A DNA stretch of 19,381 bases. Source: Atopobiaceae bacterium UBA5363. GTDB taxonomy: Bacteria; Actinomycetota; Coriobacteriia; Coriobacteriales; Atopobiaceae. Made by a program: the position numbers and the translations under genes. Under the pieces are notes generated by a model. The model saw nothing but the letters and a program-made list of their open reading frames with translations. It made no database searches and was not told the origin of the DNA. Shown here piece after piece: positions 1-8,352 of this stretch. Location: positions 4,689 through 24,069 of the forward strand of contig DHPN01000003.1 in NCBI GenBank assembly GCA_002407925.1, written 5' to 3'. How positions within the stretch are numbered: position 1 is the first letter of the stretch; the number at the start of each line of letters is the position of its first letter.

Positions 1-1083
1 GGCATGCAGCAGCGTGTCGAGATCATGAAGGTGCTGTTCCGCGGAGCGGACCTCCTTGTGCTGGATGAGCCAACAGCAGTACTTACTGATCTTGAAGTTG
101 AAGGCCTTTTTGACATAATGCATTCGCTGACTGACGAGGGCAAGTCCCTTATTTTCATCTCACACAAAATGCGCGAAGTCATGAAGATTTCTGATCGCGT
201 GACCGTTTTGCGCCGTGGTAAATCGGTTGAAACAGTACGTGTAAGCGATACCACCGAGCAAGAGCTCGCCGACCTGATGATCGGGCAAAAGTTCACAGAG
301 AACACTTACCAAAAGGTTGAGGCTGCAGAAAAGGTAGCTTTTGAGCTCAAGGATGTCTCATATCATCCGAGCATCAAACACGGAGGCCTAAAGGATGTCT
401 CTTTGGCAATCCATAAAGGTGAGATTTTCGGCGTGGCCGGAATTGATGGGAATGGGCAGACTCCTTTAGCTGAGCTCGTTACTGGACTTATCAAGCCAGA
501 ATCTGGCGAAGTAATAGGGCCTGATGGGTCCAAGATCGCGCTTTTCTCACCAAGTTCTTTTATCGATGCAGGCTTGGGAAATATTCCGGAGGACCGCAAT
601 AAGATGGGTCTTGTCGGTGATATGACTGTAGCTGAAAACCTTATTTTAAAACAAACCAAGTCTGATCGTTTTTCTTTTGGTCATGGCGCATGGCTCAAGA
701 TGGGCGCAATCGAAAAGTACGCTAATCGCCTCAAAGACGAGAACGATATACGCTGTACCTCTGTTAGACAGACGGCTCGCAGCCTTTCAGGCGGTAACCA
801 GCAGAAGGTTATACTTGCTCGTGAGCTCGACGCCCACCCCAAGCTTCTTGTAGCCGTATATCCAACGCGCGGCCTCGACATTGGCGCCACAGAGTTCGTT
901 CACAACCAGATCGTGGCCCAGCGCGATGCCGGCTGTGCGATTTTGCTCATATCTGCCGACTTTGATGAGGTGTTGAAGCTTTCTGATCGTATAGCTGTGT
1001 TGTTTGAGGGGCAGATCATGGGAGTTTATCCAGGCGCAAATCCCCCAATTAAAGAAATTTCACTTGCAATGGCAGGAAAATAG
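1..1083 (+). CDS. Nucleoside/purine ABC importer ATPase, tandem NBDs (5' end missing)
   Basis: This is the energising subunit of a BMP/Nup-type nucleoside or purine importer; it hydrolyses ATP on the cytoplasmic face of two permeases. The reading frame is open from base 1 and begins just after the first signature motif (GMQQRVEI), so the first Walker A and roughly the first third of the protein lie outside the window. Counting from base 1, Walker B of domain 1 is LLVLDEP (D22, E23). Domain 2 has a degenerate Walker A-like loop GIDGNGQT (147-154), the signature LSGGNQQK (262-269) and PTRGLDIGA. In domain 2 the usual catalytic Glu after Walker B is absent, as is normal for the second domain of this RbsA/NupO-like family. 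The next gene starts 12 bases after the stop, on a strong ribosome-binding site. The exact substrate cannot be read from an ATPase; purine nucleoside is inferred from the neighbours. Confidence 0.93.
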   Translation, partial: GMQQRVEIMKVLFRGADLLVLDEPTAVLTDLEVEGLFDIMHSLTDEGKSLIFISHKMREVMKISDRVTVLRRGKSVETVRVSDTTEQELADLMIGQKFTENTYQKVEAAEKVAFELKDVSYHPSIKHGGLKDVSLAIHKGEIFGVAGIDGNGQTPLAELVTGLIKPESGEVIGPDGSKIALFSPSSFIDAGLGNIPEDRNKMGLVGDMTVAENLILKQTKSDRFSFGHGAWLKMGAIEKYANRLKDENDIRCTSVRQTARSLSGGNQQKVILARELDAHPKLLVAVYPTRGLDIGATEFVHNQIVAQRDAGCAILLISADFDEVLKLSDRIAVLFEGQIMGVYPGANPPIKEISLAMAGK

Positions 1084-1095
1084 GGAGGAGCAGCT

Positions 1096-2184
1096 GTGGC
1101 AAAAAAAGTGCTCAGCATGGAGGAGAAAAACGAGAGGCGTTTTATGGTTTTGACGCCAGTTATCTCGGTTTTGCTCGCTCTTATAGTCGGTGCAATCATC
1201 ATCGGCTGTCTCGGTAAGAACCCGCTCGTAGGATACAGCGCCATGTTGGAAGGATCGCTTGGCAGCATGGCAAAAATCAGCAAGACGCTCGAGCGCGCGT
1301 GTCCGCTTGTCTTTACAGGCTTGTGCGCGGTGTTTGCGTATAAGTGTGGCGTGTTCAACCTTGGCGGCGAAGGTCAGTTCATCATGGGTGGCTGCGCAAC
1401 TGCAGCGGTCATTCTGGGCTTGGGCGTTGATGGCCCGGGCGCCTTGGCGCTGGGCCTTCTTGCGGGCATTGTCGCAGGGGCCATCTGGGGCCTTCTGCCA
1501 GGCATCATGAAGATAGCACGGGGATTAAATGAGATGATCACCACGATTATGCTCAACTATGTCGCGATGTATTTTATGGAATACATTTTTAAGAATGCCT
1601 ATTCCGACCAAGGTCTCCCGAAAACTATCGCGATACCCCAGAGCGCCCGCTTGCCGCAGGTTCTAGGCACCCATGTTGGCGTCATCATTGCCATTGCACT
1701 TGGGATATTTATCTGGTACGTCATCTTTAGGACCTCGTTTGGCTTCAAGATTCGTGCGGTCGGCATGAACCCTATCGCCTCTAGGGTTAACGGTTTCCCC
1801 GTGAAGAGACTCGTATTGCTTGCTTTTATTATCTCAGGTGCTATCGCAGGCCTTGGCGGTGCTATTGAGCTGCTGGGAAAGACGCCTTTTAGACTTGCTG
1901 ACGGATTTGGGTCAGGCTTTGGTTTTGATGGTGTGGCTATAGCACTGATCGCTCAGTTAAATCCTATCGGTGCCATTGTCGTGGCTTTGCTTTTTGGCGT
2001 TCTTTCAACAGGTGGAACGATGATGCAGAGCATCATAGGTGTTCCTACTGCTATCGTGGATATCATCCGTGGACTTATCATTATCTTTGCTGTTGCAGGT
2101 ATGGCCTCTGTTAGGCTCCCAAAAATCAAGGCATTTCTGGCTACATGGGGCGCAAGAACAAACAAAGCGGAGGCGAATGCGTAA
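1096..2184 (+). CDS. Nucleoside/purine ABC importer, inner-membrane permease 1
   Basis: This is the first of two membrane subunits of the importer (BPD_transp_2 family, related to Bacillus NupP/YufP). It has 362 residues, mostly hydrophobic helices after a short charged N-terminus. Family-typical stretches include YKCGVFNLGGEGQF, the cytoplasmic loop GLNEMITTIMLNYVA, and GFKIRAVGMNPIASRVNG, the likely coupling helix that contacts the ATPase. Translation starts at GTG, chosen because GGAGGAG lies at 1084-1090 directly upstream and because the gene follows the ATPase stop by 12 bases. Its stop overlaps the next start by one base (TAATG at 2182-2186), so the two permeases are probably translationally coupled. 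Length is normal for the family. Confidence 0.94.
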   Translation: MAKKVLSMEEKNERRFMVLTPVISVLLALIVGAIIIGCLGKNPLVGYSAMLEGSLGSMAKISKTLERACPLVFTGLCAVFAYKCGVFNLGGEGQFIMGGCATAAVILGLGVDGPGALALGLLAGIVAGAIWGLLPGIMKIARGLNEMITTIMLNYVAMYFMEYIFKNAYSDQGLPKTIAIPQSARLPQVLGTHVGVIIAIALGIFIWYVIFRTSFGFKIRAVGMNPIASRVNGFPVKRLVLLAFIISGAIAGLGGAIELLGKTPFRLADGFGSGFGFDGVAIALIAQLNPIGAIVVALLFGVLSTGGTMMQSIIGVPTAIVDIIRGLIIIFAVAGMASVRLPKIKAFLATWGARTNKAEANA

Positions 2185-3116
2185 TGGATTTCATGGCTAC
2201 TCTTCCGACCATTCTCAAAGCGATGACAATGGGCGCGGTGCCTCTTCTGCTCACGTCCTTAGGGGAGCTCTTCTCTGAGCGAGCGGGGCTCGTAAACATT
2301 GGCCTTGAGGGCATCATGGCAATAGGGGCCTTCGTAGGCTTTGCGGTGGGCAAGTTCACTGGCAACCTGTGGCTGGGGCTTCTTGTGGGCATGTCTGCTG
2401 GCGTTCTCATAAATATGCTCTACGCATTTTGTACCGTTAGCCTCTGCGCAGATCAAGTGGTCACCGGCATGGCTATTAATATACTAGCTCCCGCCATCGC
2501 GCTGTTTGGTTATAATCTCTTCGTGGGCTCTAATTCTGCAAATGCTACTGGTAGTCAAATGGCAAGTATCGCAATCCCTGGGCTTTCATCTATACCTCTA
2601 ATCGGGAACGCTTTTTTTGACCAGACATTGCTTGCTTATCTTACGTTTATCTTGGTTCCGCTCGTATCATACTTCTTCAAGCATTTCCGTTCGGGACTGT
2701 CGTTTCGCTCGGTCGGGGAGAACCCTCATGCAGCTGAGACGCTTGGTATTGATGTTGTGCGTATAAAATACATTGCATGTATTGTATGTGGCGCACTTGC
2801 GGCTGCCGGCGGAGCTTTTCTGACAATTTGCTATACGCCAATCTATACTGATGGCATTGTAATGGGACGTGGGTTTATAGCTTTGGCTACGGTGATTTTC
2901 GGCCGCTGGAGCGCGGTGGGCATTCTAGGAGCAAGTCTCCTATTTGGCTTTTTCGATGGCCTGAATGTAGCCCTCCAGGCTCAATTTCAAGCAGCACCAG
3001 TGATGTTCTTCAAGATGATTCCCTATATTTTTACGATCATCGCGCTTATTTTCTTTGGCTCGAGGCATGCAGGTCCTAAGGCCAACGGACAGCCGTATTA
3101 TCGTGAGCAGCGTTAG
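2184..3116 (+). CDS. Nucleoside/purine ABC importer, inner-membrane permease 2
   Basis: This is the second membrane subunit (310 residues, NupQ/YufQ-like). It probably pairs with permease 1 as a heterodimer. Typical features are LGELFSERAGLVNIGLEGIM near the N-terminus and GLSFRSVGENPHAAETLGID, the ATPase-coupling loop, among about eight hydrophobic segments. The start at 2184 overlaps the preceding TAA and has GGAGG at 2169-2173; an upstream in-frame ATG at 2145 lies inside the previous gene and is rejected. The gene is followed by 162 bases before the binding-protein gene. I see no convincing promoter or terminator in that spacer, so the four genes may share one transcript. Confidence 0.94.
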   Translation: MDFMATLPTILKAMTMGAVPLLLTSLGELFSERAGLVNIGLEGIMAIGAFVGFAVGKFTGNLWLGLLVGMSAGVLINMLYAFCTVSLCADQVVTGMAINILAPAIALFGYNLFVGSNSANATGSQMASIAIPGLSSIPLIGNAFFDQTLLAYLTFILVPLVSYFFKHFRSGLSFRSVGENPHAAETLGIDVVRIKYIACIVCGALAAAGGAFLTICYTPIYTDGIVMGRGFIALATVIFGRWSAVGILGASLLFGFFDGLNVALQAQFQAAPVMFFKMIPYIFTIIALIFFGSRHAGPKANGQPYYREQR

Positions 3117-3278
3117 GTTGCAAGATAGATTGACTTTAGAAATTAAATCGTCTCTTTTGCGAAACGACGTTGGATCAATTGAAAACTATTTTATTGGAAG
3201 CTTGCCTGGCTTTCAGTTAGGCAGTTAAAGTCGCGGATATACCGTGGCCTCAGGTAACGTAGATGGGAAGGAATAGAC

Positions 3279-4397
3279 ATGAGAGAATTTAGTAGGTCTA
3301 AGTCGCACGTCATGGTCAACAGGCGCCAAGCTATTACGGCAGGCCTTGGTGGAGCCGCTACACTTGTGCTAGCAGGTTGTGGCTCAACAAGCTCAAGCTC
3401 CTCAAGTGGCTCTACGGGATCTAGCTCGAGTCAGTCTAGCTACAAGGTGGCAATGATCATGAGCGGGACGATCACCGATGGTGGTTGGGATCAAGGCCAT
3501 TATGAGTCGTTGAAAAAAGCACTAGATAGTCATTCAAATTGGACGATGCTTGAGCCGAAGGAGAATACGGCCGATGCCGACGCTGCCTCTGCGGCGCAGT
3601 CCTACGTCGATCAAGATGTTGATCTCATCATCGGTAACGGCAACCAGTTTGCCTCCGATTGGGCTGAGGTTGTTTCTGACGCAGCTGATAGCCATCCCAA
3701 AGTACACTTTCTAATTACCAATACGGACCCGTCGTCAGAGATGACAGACTACGATACGCTTGACCCTGTCGAAACGGTTTTACCTGACTTTAAACAGACA
3801 GGAGCCCTTGCGGGAGTTGTTGCAGGTCTAATGACTCAGACGAAGAGTATTGGTTTTATTGGTGGTATGAAATTGCCTTCCACCCTTACGAAGTATGCAG
3901 CGTATCTTGCTGCGGCGCAGAAGATCGATGCCAGCATCCAAGGCCAGTATAACTTCGAGGCCGGTTTTACCGATGCCTCCTTGGGGACCAAACTCACTGA
4001 GCAGTGGATCAATACGAACAACGTCGACGTCATGTGGGGCGATGCGTCTGCAGTCGACAATGGTGCACGCCAAGCGCTCGAGCAGGCAGGAGCAGACACC
4101 CACTTCGATATTGCCCAACCTATCGACATTGTTGGATCAGATCAACCTACAGTCGTTACCTCTACAGTTACTGATTGGATGATTGGTCAGGCAATGGATG
4201 AGGTAGAGTCGGGATCATTTGGTGGAGGCAATGTCATTGAGGCCAATATGAGCAATGGTGGTATTTCGCTCGGTAAGTTCTCAGACAAGGTCTCCTCTGA
4301 CGTCCAGTCCAAGATCAAAGATTACGCCGATAAGATTTCAGCAGATGAGTTTTTGACCAACGATGAGATTAATGCTATTAAGGATACACTGGGCTAA
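3279..4397 (+). CDS. BMP-family nucleoside/purine-binding lipoprotein
   Basis: This is the extracytoplasmic substrate-binding protein of the importer (372 residues, BMP/PnrA-like). The N-terminus has the twin-arginine-like patch NRRQAITAG (14-22), a hydrophobic stretch and a lipobox LAGC (31-34), so Cys34 is the predicted lipidated residue. A linker of Ser/Gly/Thr follows (about 35-54). The mature domain starts with YKVAMIMSGTITDGGWDQGHYESLKKA, the classic BMP family opening (tGxi.DggwnqaayeGl). Later stretches QSYVDQDVDLIIGNG and TGALAGVVAGLMTQTKSIGFIGGM also match the fold. The start at 3279 has GGGAAGGAA just upstream; an in-frame ATG at 3312 would give a more standard signal peptide and cannot be excluded. 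The gene is last in the transcript, with a strong terminator 41 bases past the stop. Family known; ligand (purine nucleoside or base) inferred. Confidence 0.93.
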   Translation: MREFSRSKSHVMVNRRQAITAGLGGAATLVLAGCGSTSSSSSSGSTGSSSSQSSYKVAMIMSGTITDGGWDQGHYESLKKALDSHSNWTMLEPKENTADADAASAAQSYVDQDVDLIIGNGNQFASDWAEVVSDAADSHPKVHFLITNTDPSSEMTDYDTLDPVETVLPDFKQTGALAGVVAGLMTQTKSIGFIGGMKLPSTLTKYAAYLAAAQKIDASIQGQYNFEAGFTDASLGTKLTEQWINTNNVDVMWGDASAVDNGARQALEQAGADTHFDIAQPIDIVGSDQPTVVTSTVTDWMIGQAMDEVESGSFGGGNVIEANMSNGGISLGKFSDKVSSDVQSKIKDYADKISADEFLTNDEINAIKDTLG

Positions 4398-4437
4398 AAG
4401 TATTCAATCATTTTTGCTTTAGATGACAGCTGGAGCA

Positions 4438-4476
4438 AAGAAGATCGTGATGTAGAAGCATCACGATCTTCTTTTT
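4438..4476 (+). terminator. Intrinsic terminator of the ABC importer operon
   Basis: A perfect 15-bp inverted repeat (AAGAAGATCGTGATG at 4438-4452 and its reverse complement at 4459-4473) has a 6-base loop. The right arm runs into a T tract at 4472-4476. It lies 41 bases after the lipoprotein stop codon. The left arm is A-rich, so it could also work to some degree on the opposite strand. Confidence 0.9.
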
Positions 4477-4820
4477 AAATATCTACATTCATACATATGC
4501 GGATTGTTCATACACTATGGTTAATACTTAGATGTTTTCCAGCTTGGTTTTGTCAGAGAGTGTTAGCTGGCGATAAAGTCAGCACTGCATGATGAAGAAT
4601 ATCGTAATGATAATACTAAAGCGATAAACATATAATAATCTAACGATTATATCAAAAACCAATCTATTTAAACTACCGCTGGCAGAGCTTTTTATGCCGA
4701 AGGCCCTCTTTTTTTAAGTACTACTAAAACTCATACGTATAATATCAAATAAGAAAAAAATATTTCTGCAAAAAATATTTATTTTGAGTGCTTCTGTATC
4801 TTTTAAAGGAATAGTTCTAA

Positions 4821-4934
4821 ATGAAAAGTATTTGCCGTAAGGTTTTGTTACACGGAGAAAAGGTTTTGTTACACGGAGAAAAAAATGAAACCTGCATAGA
4901 AAAAGCGGCTCTCAAGAAGACCAAGAAAACTTAG
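4821..4934 (+). CDS. Possible small lysine-rich protein with a duplicated heptapeptide
   Basis: This is an open frame of 37 codons (ATG to TAG) with AAAGGA at 4805-4810, ten bases before the ATG. The product would be strongly basic (nine Lys, one Arg, four Glu) with two Cys. It contains the heptapeptide KVLLHGE twice in tandem (residues 7-13 and 14-20), encoded by an exact 21-bp duplication. It has no signal peptide and matches no family I recognise. It sits alone in the AT-rich gap, about 195 bases before xdhA. It may be a real small protein, a leader peptide, or chance; the in-frame duplication and the plausible ribosome-binding site are the only support. Confidence 0.3.
   Translation: MKSICRKVLLHGEKVLLHGEKNETCIEKAALKKTKKT
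4840..4881 (+). repeat. Exact 21-bp tandem duplication (2 copies)
   Basis: Copies at 4840-4860 and 4861-4881 are identical; each contains GGTTTTGTTACACGG. The period is seven codons and keeps the frame of the small ORF at 4821-4934. The repeat is probably a recent slippage or unequal-exchange event. Confidence 0.9.
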
Positions 4935-5128
4935 GCGCTTAAACTATAGCAAAGAAAGTAGTCGTTGAGTTTTGAGTTACATAATAGCTAGGTCAGAAGG
5001 GCTATATCATAAAAGATTATGCTAGTCAAAAAGAATGTTGACGTATTGTTACTTTTTGGTGGCGCCTATCTAGGATCTTCTAACGGGTTCTTGGTGCAGA
5101 TATTAGTTTTAAGGAGAGGGAGTGCGTC

Positions 5129-7471
5129 ATGGAAAAGTTAAAGGAGGTCGGTAGACCCGTTCCTCGTGTTGATGCGTACGACAAAGTTACGGGACGGGCG
5201 ATGTTTACCGATGATCTTTGTCCCAAGCCATGTCTTGAGGCTAAACTTCTACACTCGACGATAGGCAATGGCCTCGTAAAGTCTATTGATACTTCAGAGG
5301 CAGAGAAGGTTCCAGGTGTAGTGGCAGTTTATACTTGCTTTGATGTCCCAGACATAACTTATCCAGTTGCGGGGCACCCTTGGTATGCAGATACCAGAAG
5401 CGACAAGCGCGACGTCATGGATCGCAAGATGCTTGATTCACGCGTTCGTATGTACGGGGATAATATTGCAGTTGTGGTAGCGCAAGACAACGTTGCCTGT
5501 GATCGTGCTCTTTCGAAGATCAAAGTTGAGTATGAGCAATGGCCTGTTGTCTATGATGCACAAGAGTCGCTTAAGGGCACCGAGCATCCTGTCCAAGAAA
5601 GAAAACCTGATAACCTCATTGCGCACACCTGTGCCGTAACAAGTGAGGAGGAGCTTGCAAGATACGGATATTCGAGTGTGGAGGATGCATTACACGACCC
5701 CAAGTATCACTACTATAAAGCGCATATGGAAACGGCTGAGCAGTCTCAAGTCCATCTTGAGGTTTGTGTCTCATACTGCTACATGGAGGCTGGAAAAATC
5801 GTTTGCGTTTCCTCTACGCAAATTCCCCATATCGTTCGTCGTGTTATCGGTCAGGCTCTTGGTATTCCGTGGGGAAAAGTGCGTGTAATCAAACCTTACA
5901 TCGGTGGTGGTTTTGGCACAAAGCAAGATGTGCATTATGAACCATTAAATGCATGGATTTGTCAACAGCTTGGCGGACGCTGCGTGAAATTTGAGTTGAG
6001 TCGCGAAGAAGTTTTTTTCGCAACAAGCGGTAGGCAACCAAAGACCTTTGATGTGGAAGCCTCTTTTGATGATCATATGCAGTTGCATGCTCGTACAATC
6101 TTGGCCTATTCAAATCAAGGTGGCTATATTCATCATGGACACGCCTTAGTGCTTAACTCGGTCAATTCGTTTCGTTGGCTTTATCATACCAATGAAGTAG
6201 CAACTCGAAGTGAAGCATATACGGCCTATACCAATGGCCCGCATACCGGTGCGATGCGTGCTTATGGCGTGCCAGAGGGCAATTGGGCGGCTGAGTGTTT
6301 GATGGGTGATATAGCTTATGACATGGGCTGGGATGGTGTTGAGTTTCGTTTGAAGAATGCCATCCAAGAAGGATTTGTGGATGAGTTTACGCCAGGTCAG
6401 GTAATTTGTGCTCATACCTGTGGGCTTCCTGAGTGTGCTGAAAAGGGCAAGCGCTATATCGGATGGAATGAGCACAAGGCAAAATATGTCAATGAGAAGG
6501 GACCTATCCGTCATGGCGTTGGTGTTTCCTTCTTCGTGTATAAGACTGCTGTTGCCCCATTCGCGTTAGAGACAGCAACTGCGGCTCTTACGCTTAACCA
6601 GGATGGGTCCGTTCAGCTACAAATGGGTGCAACTGAAATAGGCCAAGGTGCTGATACGGTATTTTCTCAGATGGCAGCTGAGGCTATTGGGATTGACACT
6701 GAAGATGTTCATATCACATCTTTCCAAGATACTGATGTTACTCCGTATGACTCAGGTGCTTATGCTTCTAGGCAAACATACGTGTCTGGCACAGCTGTTA
6801 AGAAGGCTGGTCAGACCTTGCGTGGCAAGATTCTCGACTATGCTCGCTTTTTACACCCTGATGCGCAAGGCACTCTTAACCTTGTTGATCATAAGATAGT
6901 AGATGCTCTAGGCCATAAGGTGTGTAGCCTACCCGAGCTGGCGCTTGAGGCATATTACAACATGGAGCACAACGATCAGCTTCATGTGCACGAGACTGTT
7001 CAAGTTCACACCAATGCGATTGCGGTTGGTTGTAGTTTTGCCGACGTAACCGTTGATATGCCTTTGGGGCAAGTGACCATCAACAAGATTATCAATGTCC
7101 AGGACAATGGGCGACTTATCAACCCCAAGTTGGTTGAGCAGCAAGTTCATGGCGGGATGGCTCAATCCATAGGTTTTGGACTCTATGAGGAGTTGCAAAT
7201 CGATCCAAAGACTGGCCGTGTGCTCAATCCTACGCTGCTTGATTATAAGGTTCCTACCATGATGGATGTACCCGATCTTGAAGCGCAGTTCGTCGAGACG
7301 GATGATCCAACAGGTCCTTATGGCAACAAAGCAGTGGGTGAGACACCGGTTATATCTCCCGCAGCTGCTATTCGTGATGCAATACTTGATGCTACCGGCG
7401 TGAAGTTCTATCAGGAACCAATGACTCCTCAGCGTCTCTTCGAGGGCTTTAAGAGGGAGGGACTTATCTAA
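5129..7471 (+). CDS. xdhA: Xanthine dehydrogenase, molybdenum-binding subunit XdhA
   Basis: This is the large catalytic subunit of a molybdenum hydroxylase. Enzymes of this family hydroxylate hypoxanthine/xanthine at carbon using water, and some run urate to xanthine under reducing conditions. The 780 residues match three-subunit enzymes (E. coli XdhA is about 750). Visible motifs are the N-terminal Ald_Xan_dh 'a/b hammerhead' region (GRPVPRVDAYDKVTGRAMFTDD), STQIPHIVRRV, the pterin-contact loop GGGFGTKQD (259-267), RAYGVPE (377-383) with the conserved Arg, EIGQGADT (503-510), and GNKAVGETP with the presumed catalytic Glu738. The start at 5129 is preceded by AAGGAGAGGG (5111-5120). The stop overlaps xdhB by one base. 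Some members of this group carry labile selenium on Mo; that cannot be seen in sequence, but the YgeY/YgeW neighbours are typical of such clusters. Substrate is inferred; related nicotinate or CO dehydrogenase roles are less likely in this context. Confidence 0.92.
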   Translation: MEKLKEVGRPVPRVDAYDKVTGRAMFTDDLCPKPCLEAKLLHSTIGNGLVKSIDTSEAEKVPGVVAVYTCFDVPDITYPVAGHPWYADTRSDKRDVMDRKMLDSRVRMYGDNIAVVVAQDNVACDRALSKIKVEYEQWPVVYDAQESLKGTEHPVQERKPDNLIAHTCAVTSEEELARYGYSSVEDALHDPKYHYYKAHMETAEQSQVHLEVCVSYCYMEAGKIVCVSSTQIPHIVRRVIGQALGIPWGKVRVIKPYIGGGFGTKQDVHYEPLNAWICQQLGGRCVKFELSREEVFFATSGRQPKTFDVEASFDDHMQLHARTILAYSNQGGYIHHGHALVLNSVNSFRWLYHTNEVATRSEAYTAYTNGPHTGAMRAYGVPEGNWAAECLMGDIAYDMGWDGVEFRLKNAIQEGFVDEFTPGQVICAHTCGLPECAEKGKRYIGWNEHKAKYVNEKGPIRHGVGVSFFVYKTAVAPFALETATAALTLNQDGSVQLQMGATEIGQGADTVFSQMAAEAIGIDTEDVHITSFQDTDVTPYDSGAYASRQTYVSGTAVKKAGQTLRGKILDYARFLHPDAQGTLNLVDHKIVDALGHKVCSLPELALEAYYNMEHNDQLHVHETVQVHTNAIAVGCSFADVTVDMPLGQVTINKIINVQDNGRLINPKLVEQQVHGGMAQSIGFGLYEELQIDPKTGRVLNPTLLDYKVPTMMDVPDLEAQFVETDDPTGPYGNKAVGETPVISPAAAIRDAILDATGVKFYQEPMTPQRLFEGFKREGLI

Positions 7472-8352
7472 TGTATGATATTGAAATGTTATACGAGGCG
7501 AAAAGCGTTGATGATGCTGTCAAAACTTTAGCGGCTGACCACAAAGCTATAATCATTGCAGGTGGGACAGATGTTCTCGTTAATATTCGAGCTGGAAAGA
7601 TAGCTGCGGCTCACCTCATTTCCATCCATGGGCTACATGATGAGTTGGATGGCGTCTCTTTATCCGATGATGGTACGATTGAGATTGGTCCGCTAACTTG
7701 GTTTCATCATGTCGTGACAAGTCCAATCGTTCAAGCTACAGTGCCAACTTTGGGTGATGCCTGCAATACGCCTGGTGGCCCTCAACTTCGTGTCTCAGGG
7801 ACTATTGGCGGTAACATTTGTACAGCTGCTACTTCTGGGGACTCTGCGTCAACACTTTTTGCTTATGGGGCACTTTTGGACGTGCGTAGCGTCCGTGGCA
7901 TACGTACCATTCCAATTGAAAAGTGGTATGCAGGCCCAGGTAAGTCGACAAAAGAACGCGACGAGCTACTGGTAAAAATTCGTATACCCAAAGATCATTA
8001 TGAAGGGTTCACTGGATACTATTTTAAGTATGGAAAGCGTCGAGCTCTTGAGATAGCAACGATGGGGTGCTGCTGTTTAGTGAAGCTTGCTAAGGACAAA
8101 TCCACAATAGATGATATTCGTCTTGCCTTTGGTGTTGCTGGGCCGACTCCTATGCGCTCCTTTGAGGCTGAAGATGGTGTGCGTGGCCTTCCAGTTGCTG
8201 AGGCTGTGGCAAAAATTGGTGAATTAGCTCAAGCTGATACACATCCACGTGATAGTTGGCGTGCATCAAAGGAATTCAGACTCCAGCTTATCAAGGAAAT
8301 GTCCAAGCGCTCCCTTGTTGAGGCAGCGCGTAGGGGAGGGGCTGATATCTAA
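7471..8352 (+). CDS. xdhB: Xanthine dehydrogenase, FAD-binding subunit XdhB
   Basis: This is the FAD subunit that passes electrons between the iron-sulfur subunit and the external carrier (NAD or ferredoxin). The 293 residues are the usual length for separate FAD subunits (E. coli XdhB is 292). The PCMH-type FAD site is visible as AGGTDVLVNIRAGK (from residue 30) and TIGGNICTAATSGDSAS (111-127), the latter making the family-typical contacts with the FAD pyrophosphate. The C-terminal CO-dehydrogenase flavoprotein domain includes RALEIATMGCCCLVKL. The start overlaps the xdhA stop (TAATG, 7469-7473), so translation is probably coupled, and the stop overlaps xdhC in the same way. Confidence 0.93.
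   Translation: MYDIEMLYEAKSVDDAVKTLAADHKAIIIAGGTDVLVNIRAGKIAAAHLISIHGLHDELDGVSLSDDGTIEIGPLTWFHHVVTSPIVQATVPTLGDACNTPGGPQLRVSGTIGGNICTAATSGDSASTLFAYGALLDVRSVRGIRTIPIEKWYAGPGKSTKERDELLVKIRIPKDHYEGFTGYYFKYGKRRALEIATMGCCCLVKLAKDKSTIDDIRLAFGVAGPTPMRSFEAEDGVRGLPVAEAVAKIGELAQADTHPRDSWRASKEFRLQLIKEMSKRSLVEAARRGGADI

Larger units (their letters stand above)
4477..5128. other. AT-rich intergenic region between importer and xdhA
   Basis: About 650 bases contain no gene of recognisable family. The stretch is very A+T-rich (the line 4741-4800 has only 12 G/C in 60). It holds a possible short ORF at 4821-4934 and a poly-T run at 4709-4715 preceded by only a weak hairpin. A loose direct repeat (ATAATAGCTAGGTCA near 4981 and ATTATGCTAGTCA near 5016) is also present. 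The promoter of xdhABC must lie here, but no -35/-10 pair of good quality was found. A long structured leader, such as a purine or molybdenum-cofactor riboswitch, was looked for by eye and not recognised. Confidence 0.6.

Noticed and set aside
4497..4592. Short plus-strand frame (31 codons) in the AT-rich gap
   Set aside because: No ribosome-binding site and no recognisable sequence. Short frames like this are common by chance.
4681..4720. Poly-T run after GCCGAAGGC as a second terminator
   Set aside because: The stem is only about three base pairs and there is no gene just upstream.
4400..5128. Purine or molybdenum-cofactor riboswitch upstream of xdhA
   Set aside because: Position and function would fit, but I could not recognise a conserved core or a three-way junction by eye. 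A covariance-model search (Rfam purine, NMT1/xanthine, Moco) would decide it.
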